Source of the DNA: Nonlabens dokdonensis
GTDB lineage: Bacteria > Bacteroidota > Bacteroidia > Flavobacteriales > Flavobacteriaceae
Direction: 5' to 3'
DNA: 47,730 nt
Assembly: GCF_002162835.1 (NCBI RefSeq)
Contig: NZ_MAAX01000076.1
Coordinates: 1-47,730 of the forward strand
This document shows, piece by piece, positions 1 through 8,075 of the stretch. Both the position numbers and the translations under genes were made by a program. Below the pieces are notes generated by a model. It did not search any database and was not told the DNA's origin. It worked only from the letters and a program-made list of their open reading frames with translations. Within the stretch, counting starts at the first letter, position 1; every line of letters begins with the position of its first letter.

Positions 1-69
1 GACTGCAAACTGCGACTGCAAACTGCGACTGCAAACTGCGACTGCAAACTGCGACTGCAAACTGCGACT
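1..69. repeat. 13-bp direct tandem repeat, 5 copies plus partial
   Basis: The unit GACTGCAAACTGC is repeated head to tail five times without a mismatch, followed by a partial GACT. It runs off the left edge of the window, so the true copy number is unknown. It stops 2 bases before the stop codon of the adjacent minus-strand lipoprotein gene, i.e. it lies directly in that gene's 3' flank. It also contains an internal near-repeat (ACTGC twice). No protein-coding role is seen. Confidence 0.95.
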
Positions 70-71
70 TT

Positions 72-506
72 TTAGTTAGAAACTCTAACAATAGCGCCTA
101 CACGTTCTGCTCGATAGGCTTTTAAGCCGTACTGCCCATTACCTGAAATAGGCTGGCCTGTGATGATATTATATTTATTATTATCATCAGTGCAGGGACA
201 TGTAGCCTCTATACCGCTTATGGTCATTCTAGAACACGAATTAGGCGAGTGGTTAGGGTCGCTCAATTCATAGGCAAAATATTGTGAATTGTCTAAATTA
301 TAGATCACAAAACCTCTTAAGCCTTGATTAGGAACCACAAGAGAGTTTCCTGGGAAATTCAGATTTCCATATTGTGGTAGATTTGTGTTAAGGTCTATTT
401 GAAAACCTATATCCACTAGAAATGGGTTATTGTTACGACCGTCATCACTAGAACATGCAAAAATCACGAATATTAATGACAGTAGATAAGCTTTTCTAAT
501 TTTCAT
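72..506 (-). CDS. Rieske-like small lipoprotein
   Basis: A 144-residue predicted lipoprotein. The N-terminus has a basic start, a hydrophobic run and a lipobox ending at Cys18 (IFAC-SSDD), so it should be acylated and membrane-anchored. The ATG at 506 is chosen over an in-frame TTG three codons upstream because it gives a normal signal peptide. The C-terminal half (about residues 75-144) resembles the Rieske-like lipoproteins of Bacteroidota: a DPNH...C stretch, then TCPC...YNIITGQPISG, then LKAYRAE..G..VRVSN. The canonical C-x-H and C-x-x-H cluster ligands are not intact (Cys91, Cys103 and Cys105 remain, His pairs do not), so it probably keeps the fold but may not bind a [2Fe-2S] cluster. 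Function is not known. Its 3' end abuts the tandem repeat. Confidence 0.6.
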   Translation of the reverse strand: MKIRKAYLLSLIFVIFACSSDDGRNNNPFLVDIGFQIDLNTNLPQYGNLNFPGNSLVVPNQGLRGFVIYNLDNSQYFAYELSDPNHSPNSCSRMTISGIEATCPCTDDNNKYNIITGQPISGNGQYGLKAYRAERVGAIVRVSN

Positions 507-552
507 AATAATCAATTGATTGTAAAAGTATAACGAACTAAGCGATATTTAT

Positions 553-560
553 TATATTTG
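553..560 (+). promoter_or_regulatory. -7 promoter box (TATATTTG) upstream of greA
   Basis: An exact match to the Bacteroidota housekeeping -7 element TANNTTTG. No convincing TTG/TTTG at the -33 position is seen at normal spacing. It would give a leader of about 135 bases that contains the palindrome at 655-676. Confidence 0.45.
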
Positions 561-654
561 TTTGATAATCCCGCAGCAATGATGGGATTTTGTTTTTTGT
601 AGTAGCCAGCGTGATGTAAGTAGAGAAGCTGGTACTTTTATAGTGCTATTTCTG

Positions 655-676
655 TCTCGCTTTCGCGAAAGCGAGA
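655..676. repeat. Iterated palindrome, copy 1 (22-bp form)
   Basis: The core GCTTTCGCGAAAGC is extended here by symmetric flanks (TCTC on the left, GAGA on the right), making the longest perfectly palindromic copy in the window. It lies in the 5' leader of greA, 26 bases before the chosen start. Confidence 0.95.
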
Positions 677-702
677 GTAAAACAATCAAAAAAAAGAAAC
701 CT

Positions 703-1179
703 ATGAGTAACGTATCATATTATACTGAAGAAGGATTAAAGAAATTAAAAGAAGAGCTTAAACAACTTAAAGATGTAGAGCGTCCGGCGGCTTCTCAGGC
801 GATTGCAGAGGCTCGCGACAAAGGTGATTTAAGTGAAAATGCAGAGTACGACGCTGCCAAGGAAGCGCAAGGAATGCTAGAAATGCGCATTTCAAAGCTA
901 GAAGCAATTGTTTCTAATGCGCGTATCATTGATGAAAATACACTTGATTTATCTAAAGTATTAATTCATAGTACGGTAAAGATCAAAAATCTTAACAACA
1001 AGATGACTATGAATTACAAGCTTGTTGCTCAAAGTGAAGCAGATCTTTCTAAAGGACACATTTCTGTAGAGTCACCTATAGGAAAAGCGCTTTTAGGTAA
1101 AGAAGTAGGTGAGGTGGCAGAGGCTGTTGTCCCAGTAGGAACTATAAAGCTTGAGATTCTAGAAATTACAAGATCATAA
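703..1179 (+). CDS. greA: Transcript cleavage factor GreA
   Basis: A 158-residue GreA, the same length as the E. coli protein. It rescues backtracked RNA polymerase by stimulating cleavage of the nascent RNA 3' end through the secondary channel. The N-terminal coiled-coil (about 1-75) carries the family signature YTEEGLKKLKEEL and GDLSENAEYDAAKEAQ, with the acidic tip residues. The C-terminal FKBP-like domain ends with S.ESPIGKALLGKEVGE. The frame is open upstream to a TTG-type start at 643, which would add 20 residues translated from the palindrome plus a lysine run. I reject this because family members start at the MSxVxYYTEEG position. It is followed after 3 bases by a HIT-family gene, so the two are surely cotranscribed. 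Confidence 0.97.
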   Translation: MSNVSYYTEEGLKKLKEELKQLKDVERPAASQAIAEARDKGDLSENAEYDAAKEAQGMLEMRISKLEAIVSNARIIDENTLDLSKVLIHSTVKIKNLNNKMTMNYKLVAQSEADLSKGHISVESPIGKALLGKEVGEVAEAVVPVGTIKLEILEITRS

Positions 1180-1182
1180 CTT

Positions 1183-1575
1183 ATGAGCGTTTTTACTAAA
1201 ATTATATCTGGCGAGATTCCATCTTATAAAGTTGCTGAAGACGAAGATTTTATTGCCTTTCTAGATATCAATCCTAATGCTCCTGGCCACACGCTTTGTG
1301 TTCCTAAGAAGGAAGTGAACAAGATTTTTGATCTAGATAGTGAGACTTATTCTAATTTGATGGATTTCTCACGTAAAGTAGCACTTGCTTTAAGAGAAGA
1401 GGTTTCTTGTTTGCGAATAGGAATGTCAGTAATAGGACTTGAGGTACCTCACGTTCACGTACATTTGATTCCGTTGAGAGATATGGAAGATATGCGCTTT
1501 ATCAACAAAGTAAGTTTAAGTAAAGAAGAAATGCAAGATATCGCCTCTCGTGTAAAAGCACGATTTGATTCTTAG
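1183..1575 (+). CDS. HIT family nucleotide-binding protein
   Basis: A 130-residue histidine triad protein. The triad H90-V-H92-V-H94-LIP is intact; the central region FLDINPNAPGHTLCVPKKEV is typical of the bacterial HIT branch. Such proteins hydrolyse nucleoside phosphoramidates or dinucleotide polyphosphates through a covalent nucleotidyl-His intermediate; the physiological substrate is unknown for this branch. It starts 3 bases after greA, a pairing that is common in Flavobacteriaceae as far as I recall. It ends 53 bases before the convergent tadA stop. Confidence 0.93.
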   Translation: MSVFTKIISGEIPSYKVAEDEDFIAFLDINPNAPGHTLCVPKKEVNKIFDLDSETYSNLMDFSRKVALALREEVSCLRIGMSVIGLEVPHVHVHLIPLRDMEDMRFINKVSLSKEEMQDIASRVKARFDS

Positions 1576-1628
1576 ATTAAAGGTTTATCAAAGGACATAG
1601 GAATTCTGCCTTTTGGTAAGTTTAATAA

Positions 1629-2084
1629 TTAGGAATAGTTCAAACCTCTTTTCCTAATAAAAAATTCTTTTATCAATTGAGCACAAGGCTCTTCAAGTAT
1701 TCCCGAAATAACATTAGTCTTGGGATGTAATTGTGTTCCCATAGTTTGATAGCCGCGTTGAGCGTCATTTGCAGCAAAAACTATAGTTCCTATTTGAGAC
1801 CAGTATAGAGCGCCTGCGCACATCTGGCAAGGTTCTAAAGTCACGTAAAGAGTACAATCTTTTAAATATTTCCCGCCTATAAAACTGGATGCCGCAGTGA
1901 TAGCTTGCATCTCAGCATGTGCAGTGACATCAGTTAAAGTTTCTGTGAGATTATGTCCTTTTGCAATAATTCTATTTTGGGCTACGATAACTGCACCTAC
2001 AGGAATCTCATCACGATCAAAAGCTGCCTGCGCTTCTTGCAGTGCTTTTCTCATGAAATACTCGTGGTCAAATGGTTCTATCAT
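1629..2084 (-). CDS. tadA: tRNA-specific adenosine deaminase
   Basis: A 151-residue zinc-dependent deaminase of the CDA fold. Ligands and catalytic Glu are visible as H56-A-E58 and P85-C-x-x-C89. Surrounding residues (GAVIVAQNRIIAKGHN, EPCQMCAGALYWSQIG) and the C-terminal LIKEFFIRKR helix favour TadA, which converts A34 to inosine in the tRNA-Arg anticodon. Guanine or cytosine deaminases share the fold and are the main alternative. Single-gene unit on the minus strand, convergent with greA-HIT. Confidence 0.92.
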   Translation of the reverse strand: MIEPFDHEYFMRKALQEAQAAFDRDEIPVGAVIVAQNRIIAKGHNLTETLTDVTAHAEMQAITAASSFIGGKYLKDCTLYVTLEPCQMCAGALYWSQIGTIVFAANDAQRGYQTMGTQLHPKTNVISGILEEPCAQLIKEFFIRKRGLNYS

Positions 2085-2414
2085 TGGGTAAAAATAAAGC
2101 TAAAAATAAAAGGAAAAATAACAGATTAAGCTATTATCACAAGAAGATGTGTTTAGAATTAAATCATGTTCAACTAACTATCCACAAAATAGCCTGTAAG
2201 ATTTGACATGCCAACTTATTGTGTTGGCATTGTCTAAATCAGTTCTAGGTGTAAGACTTCATATCAATATCCAGTTTTAGCAATTTTAAGCAAGCATGCT
2301 AAGCAAACACTTTGCATGTTAGTTCCAACGGTTTTTAAATTACAATCAATAGTAAAACTAAAAATTAGAGGCAAGACTTTTGATAAGGTTAGTTTCTAAT
2401 TTAAAACACTAACC
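2085..2414. other. 330-bp intergenic region between divergent tadA and TonB-like gene
   Basis: No ORF of note and no exact TANNTTTG box. It contains an inverted repeat with 8-bp arms, ATGCCAAC at 2208-2215 and GTTGGCAT at 2223-2230 (7-base loop), not followed by a T run, and the short palindrome AGCATGCT at 2293-2300. It must hold the divergent promoters for the two flanking genes, but I cannot place them. Confidence 0.6.
2208..2230. repeat. Inverted repeat ATGCCAAC/GTTGGCAT
   Basis: Perfect 8-bp arms with a 7-base loop in a divergent intergenic region. Without a T tract on either side it looks more like a protein-binding site or RNA hairpin than a terminator. Confidence 0.5.
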
Positions 2415-3374
2415 ATGAAAGAATTCTATTCCTTCAAAATTCCAGAGCCTTGTCACGAGGACTGGAGTCAAATGACGCCTTCTGCAAAAGGCCGATTTTG
2501 TTCTTCTTGCGAGAAGACTGTCATTGATTTCACAAAAATGAGCTCTTTTGAGATCAGCAATTATCTTAAAGAAAATATACACAACGGAGTTTGTGGGCGT
2601 ATTTACAAATCCCAACTTGATCGTGTTGTGGTACAAATACCTGCAAAAATGATGTTAGATCCACGACTAGCACATCGTTTCTTTGCAATGGCGCTATTAA
2701 TTGTTATGGGTACAACTTTATTTAGTTGTGTGAATGATAGTGGCAATAAACAAAAAATTGACGCCGTAGAAGTGATTGAACTAGAAGATGCCGACTCTTT
2801 AATGTTAGGAGTGGTTCCACCACCTAAAGCAATCACAGACTCCACGAAAGTCGAATGCGATAAACATTTACAACCTGATTCAAGTGATGAGGTTATTCCT
2901 ATAGCTGGAGGTTTTGTAGCTGCGCCACCTCCAATAACAGTAACTGTAGGAATGGTTGAGCCACCACCAATGCCGCCTCCAGTAGGAATAATTGTTATTG
3001 AAGATGAGTATAACAAAAGTGTTCCATTTGCTATCGTTACAAATCCTCCTGAGTTTCCTAATACTCCTAGTGGTATGAATAATGCAGAACGCAGAAAGTA
3101 CTTCAGTGACCTTATGCAGCAGCATATTAAAACTCATTTCAATGAAAAGATATTGGATACAACGATTTTAGGTAGGCATAGAATTTCAACTCAATTTAAA
3201 ATTGATGTAACAGGAAAGGTTACTGATGTAAAAGTAAAATCTGAGTATGAAGTTTTAGAAAAGAAAGCTCGAAGAGTTCTGGAATTACTTCCTTTATTTA
3301 AGCCTAGTAAAAATAATAAAGGTGAAAAAGTGGCTGTTACATATGCATTACCTATCATCCTTGAGAATGATTAA
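2415..3374 (+). CDS. TonB C-terminal-domain protein with N-terminal Cys motif
   Basis: A 319-residue, single-pass membrane protein. The N-terminal cytoplasmic part carries a motif common in Bacteroidota, P-C13-x3-W-x2-M-TPSAKGRF-C29-xx-C32-x-K-x-V-x-DFT, with a further Cys60; the three or four Cys suggest a metal or redox site. One transmembrane helix (about 88-104) is followed by a proline-rich periplasmic spacer (about 134-195, PPP and EPPPMPPP) and a TonB-type C-terminal domain (about 225-316; VTGKVTDVKVKSEYE, ending VAVTYALPI). The usual role is to transmit proton-motive-force energy to outer-membrane receptors. No exbB/exbD is next to it. Whether it works as TonB or as a dedicated sensor is open. 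Confidence 0.75.
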   Translation: MKEFYSFKIPEPCHEDWSQMTPSAKGRFCSSCEKTVIDFTKMSSFEISNYLKENIHNGVCGRIYKSQLDRVVVQIPAKMMLDPRLAHRFFAMALLIVMGTTLFSCVNDSGNKQKIDAVEVIELEDADSLMLGVVPPPKAITDSTKVECDKHLQPDSSDEVIPIAGGFVAAPPPITVTVGMVEPPPMPPPVGIIVIEDEYNKSVPFAIVTNPPEFPNTPSGMNNAERRKYFSDLMQQHIKTHFNEKILDTTILGRHRISTQFKIDVTGKVTDVKVKSEYEVLEKKARRVLELLPLFKPSKNNKGEKVAVTYALPIILEND

Positions 3375-3435
3375 TAATATGTTGAGTAAACAACAAATTA
3401 CCAAATCCTTAAATCTTCTAATTAGTTTTTCGGCT

Positions 3436-3443
3436 TACCTTTG
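3436..3443 (+). promoter_or_regulatory. -7 promoter box (TACCTTTG) at the dxs start
   Basis: Exact TANNTTTG only 4 bases before the dxs ATG. If used, the transcript would start at or next to the ATG, i.e. be leaderless. No clear -33 box. Confidence 0.45.
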
Positions 3444-3447
3444 ACTT

Positions 3448-5211
3448 ATGTCTGAGACCTTGCTAGAAACCATACATAATCCTGATGATTTGAAACGCTT
3501 TCGCGAAAGCGAGCTAGAACAAATCGCTCAAGAATTAAGAGCTTTTATTATAGAAATAGTGGCTGCAAAAGAAGGCCATTTAGGTGCTAGTCTTGGTGTG
3601 GTAGAGCTAACGATTGCGTTACATTATGTATTTAATACGCCTTATGATCAATTGGTTTGGGATGTTGGGCATCAAGCTTATGGTCATAAGATACTTACCG
3701 GTAGGCGTGATGCTTTTCATACCAACCGTGATTTAGGTGGGATTTCTGGTTTTCCTAAGCGATCAGAAAGTGAGTACGATACTTTTGGAACTGGTCATAG
3801 TTCTACTTCTATAAGTGCTGCACTAGGAATGGCGATGGCAAGTGCTTTAAAAAAGGAGGACAGAAAACATATTGCCGTAGTAGGTGATGCAAGTATTGCC
3901 AGCGGTATGGCGTTTGAAGCATTGAATCACGCTGGTGTAAGCGGTGCAGATTTATTAGTAATTCTCAACGATAATGCGATAGGAATAGACCCAAGTGTAG
4001 GCGCTTTAAAATATTACCTCACTAAAACCAAATCTGGTAAGGAAACCGGCAACGACAATATTTTTGAATCGCTTAATTTTGATTATTCTGGCCCTATTGA
4101 TGGTCATGATTTACCTCTTTTATTGAGCGAACTTAAAAAACAAAAAGATTTAAAAGGACCAAGACTTTTACACGTAAGAACAGTAAAAGGAAAAGGCCTT
4201 AAACAAGCCGAGATCGATCAAGTGCGTTACCACGCCCCAGGAAAATTTGATAAAATTACAGGTGAGATTCCAGCGAGTGATAGTAGCAAGTTACCACCTA
4301 AATTTCAAGACATTTTCGGGCATACTATTGTAGAACTAGCTCAAGAAAACGAAAAAATCGTAGGGATTACTCCAGCGATGCCTACCGGTAGTTCTATGAA
4401 AATAATGATGGAGGCGTTCCCTTATCGTGCTTTTGACGTAGGGATTGCAGAGCAACATGCGGTAACGCTTGCCGCAGGAATGGCAACTCAAGGATTAGTG
4501 CCTTTTTGTAATGTGTATTCTACTTTTTTACAACGGGCTTATGATCAAATTATTCATGATGTGGCATTGCAACAATTGCCTGTAATATTTTGTCTTGATC
4601 GTGCTGGTCTAGTAGGTAAAGATGGCGCTACACATCATGGGGTTTTTGATTTGGCTTATTTGAATTGTATTCCAGATATGATCATTGCTGCACCAATGGA
4701 TGCTATAGAAATGAGGAATATGATGTTTACCGCTTCACAAGGATTAGAATTGCCTATGGCGATTAGGTATCCGCGAGGTCGTGGTAAAATCGTGCAATGG
4801 AAACAGCCTTTTAAACAGGTAGAAATAGGTTCTTCTAGATGGTTAAAAAAGGGTAAAAATATAGCAATCGTGAGCATAGGCCCGATAGGGACAATGATTA
4901 AGGAATTGCTGGATCAAGAGAATCTTAACTGCACTCATATAGATATGCGTTTTTTAAAACCTATCGATGATAAGGCTTTGGAAGACTTATTTGACACGCA
5001 TAAGTATATCATTACCATCGAGGATGGAACTGTGGTAGGAGGATTAGGAAGTGCTGTTTGTGATCTCGCTTTCGCGAAAGCGTACCAAGGAAAAATACAT
5101 AAACTAGGTATTCCTGATGAGTTTATGGAACATGGTCCTACTGCAGATTTGCATAAAATCGCTGGTATAGATTGCTCTAGTACGCTGGAACTAATTAAAA
5201 GATTAAAGTAG
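3448..5211 (+). CDS. dxs: 1-deoxy-D-xylulose-5-phosphate synthase
   Basis: A 587-residue thiamine-diphosphate enzyme that condenses pyruvate and glyceraldehyde 3-phosphate, the first step of the MEP isoprenoid pathway and a source for thiamine and pyridoxal. Seen: AAKEGHLGASLGVVELTIAL and VWDVGHQAYGHKILTGR near the N-terminus, the ThDP/Mg2+ motif GDASIASGMAFEALNHAG...NDNAIGI, the transketolase pyrimidine domain with AEQHAVTLAAGMA, and the C-terminal domain TIEDGTVVGGLGSAV. Two copies of the iterated palindrome lie inside it in two different frames (RFRES near residue 17, AFAKA near residue 541). By comparison with the remembered E. coli protein, neither changes alignment length. The stop codon directly abuts the stop of the convergent BNR-repeat gene. 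Confidence 0.97.
   Translation: MSETLLETIHNPDDLKRFRESELEQIAQELRAFIIEIVAAKEGHLGASLGVVELTIALHYVFNTPYDQLVWDVGHQAYGHKILTGRRDAFHTNRDLGGISGFPKRSESEYDTFGTGHSSTSISAALGMAMASALKKEDRKHIAVVGDASIASGMAFEALNHAGVSGADLLVILNDNAIGIDPSVGALKYYLTKTKSGKETGNDNIFESLNFDYSGPIDGHDLPLLLSELKKQKDLKGPRLLHVRTVKGKGLKQAEIDQVRYHAPGKFDKITGEIPASDSSKLPPKFQDIFGHTIVELAQENEKIVGITPAMPTGSSMKIMMEAFPYRAFDVGIAEQHAVTLAAGMATQGLVPFCNVYSTFLQRAYDQIIHDVALQQLPVIFCLDRAGLVGKDGATHHGVFDLAYLNCIPDMIIAAPMDAIEMRNMMFTASQGLELPMAIRYPRGRGKIVQWKQPFKQVEIGSSRWLKKGKNIAIVSIGPIGTMIKELLDQENLNCTHIDMRFLKPIDDKALEDLFDTHKYIITIEDGTVVGGLGSAVCDLAFAKAYQGKIHKLGIPDEFMEHGPTADLHKIAGIDCSSTLELIKRLK
3496..3511. repeat. Iterated palindrome, copy 2 (in dxs, frame RFRES)
   Basis: CGCTTTCGCGAAAGCG, perfect 16-bp palindrome, read as Arg-Phe-Arg-Glu-Ser in dxs. 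Confidence 0.95.
5067..5082. repeat. Iterated palindrome, copy 3 (in dxs, frame AFAKA)
   Basis: CGCTTTCGCGAAAGCG, perfect 16-bp palindrome, read as Ala-Phe-Ala-Lys-Ala in dxs, 1.57 kb from copy 2. Confidence 0.95.
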
Positions 5212-8022
5212 TTACTTTATAATTATTTTTTCAGTTTTACTCTGACCATTTACAGACAATTGAATTAAGTAAAATCCACTTTTTAAATCGAGTTCTAATC
5301 TTGATTCTGATACACCTAAGTCTTCTATGGTATTGAATACTTGTTGACCGCTTAAATTAAAAACCTTAATCTCTGTTTCTGGAAGTTCAAGTGCAGAAGA
5401 AATAGTAATGTTTCCATTAGAAATTGTAGGATAGATCTGAATATTTAGATTTTCTGACTCAAATTGAGAGATACTTAAAGTGTCAAAAGTACCAGTAAAC
5501 ATCCCGCGGCCATGAGTAGTAGCAAGAATAGTATTGTCTACCGTTCTTAAGTCAAGGTCTACCACTCTCACGTTAGTCATGCCGTTTCTAAGAGGTTGCC
5601 ATGTCGGATTTGCACTATTAAAATCACTTGTAGCAAAAACTCCTAATTCTGTACCTATAATTACTTCGCCCGGTAATAATGGATTAGGTAATATGGCTTT
5701 AATAGGAATGTCAGGAAGGTTCCTTTCTTTTGCGCTCCAAGTGTTACCACCATCATTGGTATACCAGATATTTTCTACTCCATAGTTGTGCATGGTCACA
5801 TAGATTTCTTGTTCAGATAAACCAAACTCTACGTCAGAAACACTTCCTAAGAAATTAGAGCCGCTTATGTTAGTGAAGGTAGGGCTACTTGTATTTGCAT
5901 TGGTCACTACTAAAACGGTAGAAAATTCTGTACCTACTAGCAAAGTAGTACTAGTTAGTGTAAATGGAGACACCTTATACGAGGTAGGTCTATTCCCAGA
6001 AATTAAATTGCTAGAAAGGTTATTGCATATAGCAGCAGATGCAAATAATTCGCAAGCTTCGATGGCATTAGTTCCGTTAAAATTTCTAGTGTTAGAGTAT
6101 AAAAAATTCAAGTTGCGATCTAGCTCAGCTACATTTATAAAATCACCATCTGCATTAGGTGGTCTATCGCTACAATTTACTGTAGACGCACAATATCTAA
6201 AATCGTATTGTGGATAACCTACAATTCTATGGTTATTATATTGAGAAGTGATTACAGCATAGCCGTCTATCGCATCTATTTCTGTATGGCCGCCATCACC
6301 ACCTAGAACAGCTGTAAATGCATTTTCTCCTACTGCTGCGTTATTAAGAGCTTGTGTTCCGTTATCTTGAGTTCCACCGCTGAGGTTATCACCTCTACCA
6401 AAGTTAGAAGCAATACTGCCGTAATAAAACTGAGTAACATTATAGCCATTAATTCTTGTGCTTATCGCGTTTGATGAGATGTTTGCGTTACTTAATGAAT
6501 TTGCCCAAGAAACACCACCATCACTACCTATCACTGCCTGATTAGTATTAGTAGGGTGAAAAGTTAGAGCATGAATATCTGCATGAATAAAAGGTGCATT
6601 AATGTTTTGAAGTCCATTAACATCAGTCCATTTAGAAATTTGACTCCAAGAGTTACCAGCATTTGTTGATCTAAAAGTGTCTATTCCACCAGCATAGATT
6701 ATTTGATCATTTGTAGGATCTACTTCTATCACTAAATCGTAAAAAGCTTGACCACGAGTAAAATCATTTGCAGGAATAGAGGTGTCAGCATCATCTGGTT
6801 CATTAATGGCAGTTGTGGAAAGCAACGCATCATTACTTACAAATAAATCTCCTTGATTAAGGACTTGTGCTGCGATATAAAATAAATTAGGATTTGTTGC
6901 AGAACATGCTAACTCTATACGATCTGCTCCTGAGATCGTGCTTTGTAGTGTCCAGTTCAAACCATCTGTAGATCGATACAGGCGTCCGCCTCCAAAACCA
7001 GTTCCAGGAACCGCGATTGATCCCATGTATAAAATATTATCTGCACTTATTTCAAAATCATTTGGGGCGATATAAAAAGTCTGACCGCCAAAGTTGTATT
7101 GCATTGAAGTATTTTCAATTCTATTCCAGCTGGCGCCGCTATCTATACTGCGATACAGACCAGCATTTTGTGCTCCGAGAATATTATTAGGATTAGAAAT
7201 ATTAAAATTAGGAGTCGCATAATTTGTGGAGCCTATACCTACATAAACTTCACTATTCCCATTACTGTTGCGTACAATGATATCGTTTATGAAAAAGATT
7301 CCGGCAGTAAATAAATCAGAAGTTGTATTTAAGGTTCCAGGTCCAGCAGGTGTAATAGGTACTGCTGTCCAGGTAGAACCACCATCTGTTGTTTTGTACA
7401 ACCCATTTCCTACGGCAGCTCCTGCGGCATATTGCTCACCTGTTCCTATATAAATAGTCATCGAGTCATTAGGGTCTATAGCATAAGCACTTACATTAAG
7501 GTTAGAAGCTAATCCTGGAATGATATTCCATGAAGAATTTACATCGGTGATATCATTATTTACCCATAATCCACCGCTTACTCCACCAGCAAATATTCTA
7601 TTGTAATCTATTCCATCACCATTATTTGCGCCTACATCATTAGGGTCGTAAAAGACGACTCTTGTTCTACCACCTACATTTGATGGACCTCTTTCTTCCC
7701 AAGGTCTAGTAGTGGAGCCAGGTGCGCTTTTTAAGGTATTTGTATCAATTAATGCTACCTCATAAGGCGTAGGAAATCCTAATCGTGGATTCATAGTTAA
7801 TTCCCACATACGCTCATTATAGGAATTAGGAGGTAAAGAAAGCTCTTTACGTTCTTTGCGTGATAAGTTTTTAGTTTCTTTAAAAGGACTATTTTCTACA
7901 AAAGCTTGATGCATTTCTCGAGCTTCTTTTGTCGATAATTCTTTTTCTCTGGAAATCTCGTTACAACCTGCTATTGCAGCTGTAATAAGAGCCAGACCAG
8001 CATAAACAAACCTTTTTTTCAT
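5212..8022 (-). CDS. BNR/sortilin-repeat lipoprotein with T9SS C-terminal sorting domain
   Basis: A 936-residue exported protein. The N-terminus has a lipobox ending at Cys20 (AAIAGC-NE). The body contains at least five BNR/sortilin-type repeats, recognisable by the Asp-box pattern S/T-x-D-x-G-x-x-W (KTTDGGSTW, RSIDSGASW, RSTDGLNW, RSTNAGNSW, YTNDGGNTW), which predict a beta-propeller. The last 75 or so residues (IQIYPTISNGNITI...TEIKVFNLSGQQVF...GFYLIQLSVNG...KIIIK) are a type A T9SS C-terminal domain, so the protein should cross the outer membrane by type IX secretion. A lipobox together with a T9SS domain is unusual but not unheard of. No catalytic motif was recognised. The gene ends tail-to-tail against dxs with no spacer. 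Confidence 0.85.
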   Translation of the reverse strand: MKKRFVYAGLALITAAIAGCNEISREKELSTKEAREMHQAFVENSPFKETKNLSRKERKELSLPPNSYNERMWELTMNPRLGFPTPYEVALIDTNTLKSAPGSTTRPWEERGPSNVGGRTRVVFYDPNDVGANNGDGIDYNRIFAGGVSGGLWVNNDITDVNSSWNIIPGLASNLNVSAYAIDPNDSMTIYIGTGEQYAAGAAVGNGLYKTTDGGSTWTAVPITPAGPGTLNTTSDLFTAGIFFINDIIVRNSNGNSEVYVGIGSTNYATPNFNISNPNNILGAQNAGLYRSIDSGASWNRIENTSMQYNFGGQTFYIAPNDFEISADNILYMGSIAVPGTGFGGGRLYRSTDGLNWTLQSTISGADRIELACSATNPNLFYIAAQVLNQGDLFVSNDALLSTTAINEPDDADTSIPANDFTRGQAFYDLVIEVDPTNDQIIYAGGIDTFRSTNAGNSWSQISKWTDVNGLQNINAPFIHADIHALTFHPTNTNQAVIGSDGGVSWANSLSNANISSNAISTRINGYNVTQFYYGSIASNFGRGDNLSGGTQDNGTQALNNAAVGENAFTAVLGGDGGHTEIDAIDGYAVITSQYNNHRIVGYPQYDFRYCASTVNCSDRPPNADGDFINVAELDRNLNFLYSNTRNFNGTNAIEACELFASAAICNNLSSNLISGNRPTSYKVSPFTLTSTTLLVGTEFSTVLVVTNANTSSPTFTNISGSNFLGSVSDVEFGLSEQEIYVTMHNYGVENIWYTNDGGNTWSAKERNLPDIPIKAILPNPLLPGEVIIGTELGVFATSDFNSANPTWQPLRNGMTNVRVVDLDLRTVDNTILATTHGRGMFTGTFDTLSISQFESENLNIQIYPTISNGNITISSALELPETEIKVFNLSGQQVFNTIEDLGVSESRLELDLKSGFYLIQLSVNGQSKTEKIIIK

Positions 8023-8075
8023 AACATCATTTTTCTTCTCTAAAGATATTGATTTTATTAAACGATTCTAAGTAT

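Noticed and set aside
643-702. N-terminal extension of greA through the palindrome (LSRFRESESK...)
   Set aside because: The extension is translated palindrome plus a lysine run and is absent from the GreA family; the ATG at 703 gives the exact family length of 158 residues.
5212-8022. A sialidase call based on the Asp-box repeats
   Set aside because: Asp boxes occur in many propellers; no sialidase active-site Arg triad or FRIP motif was seen.
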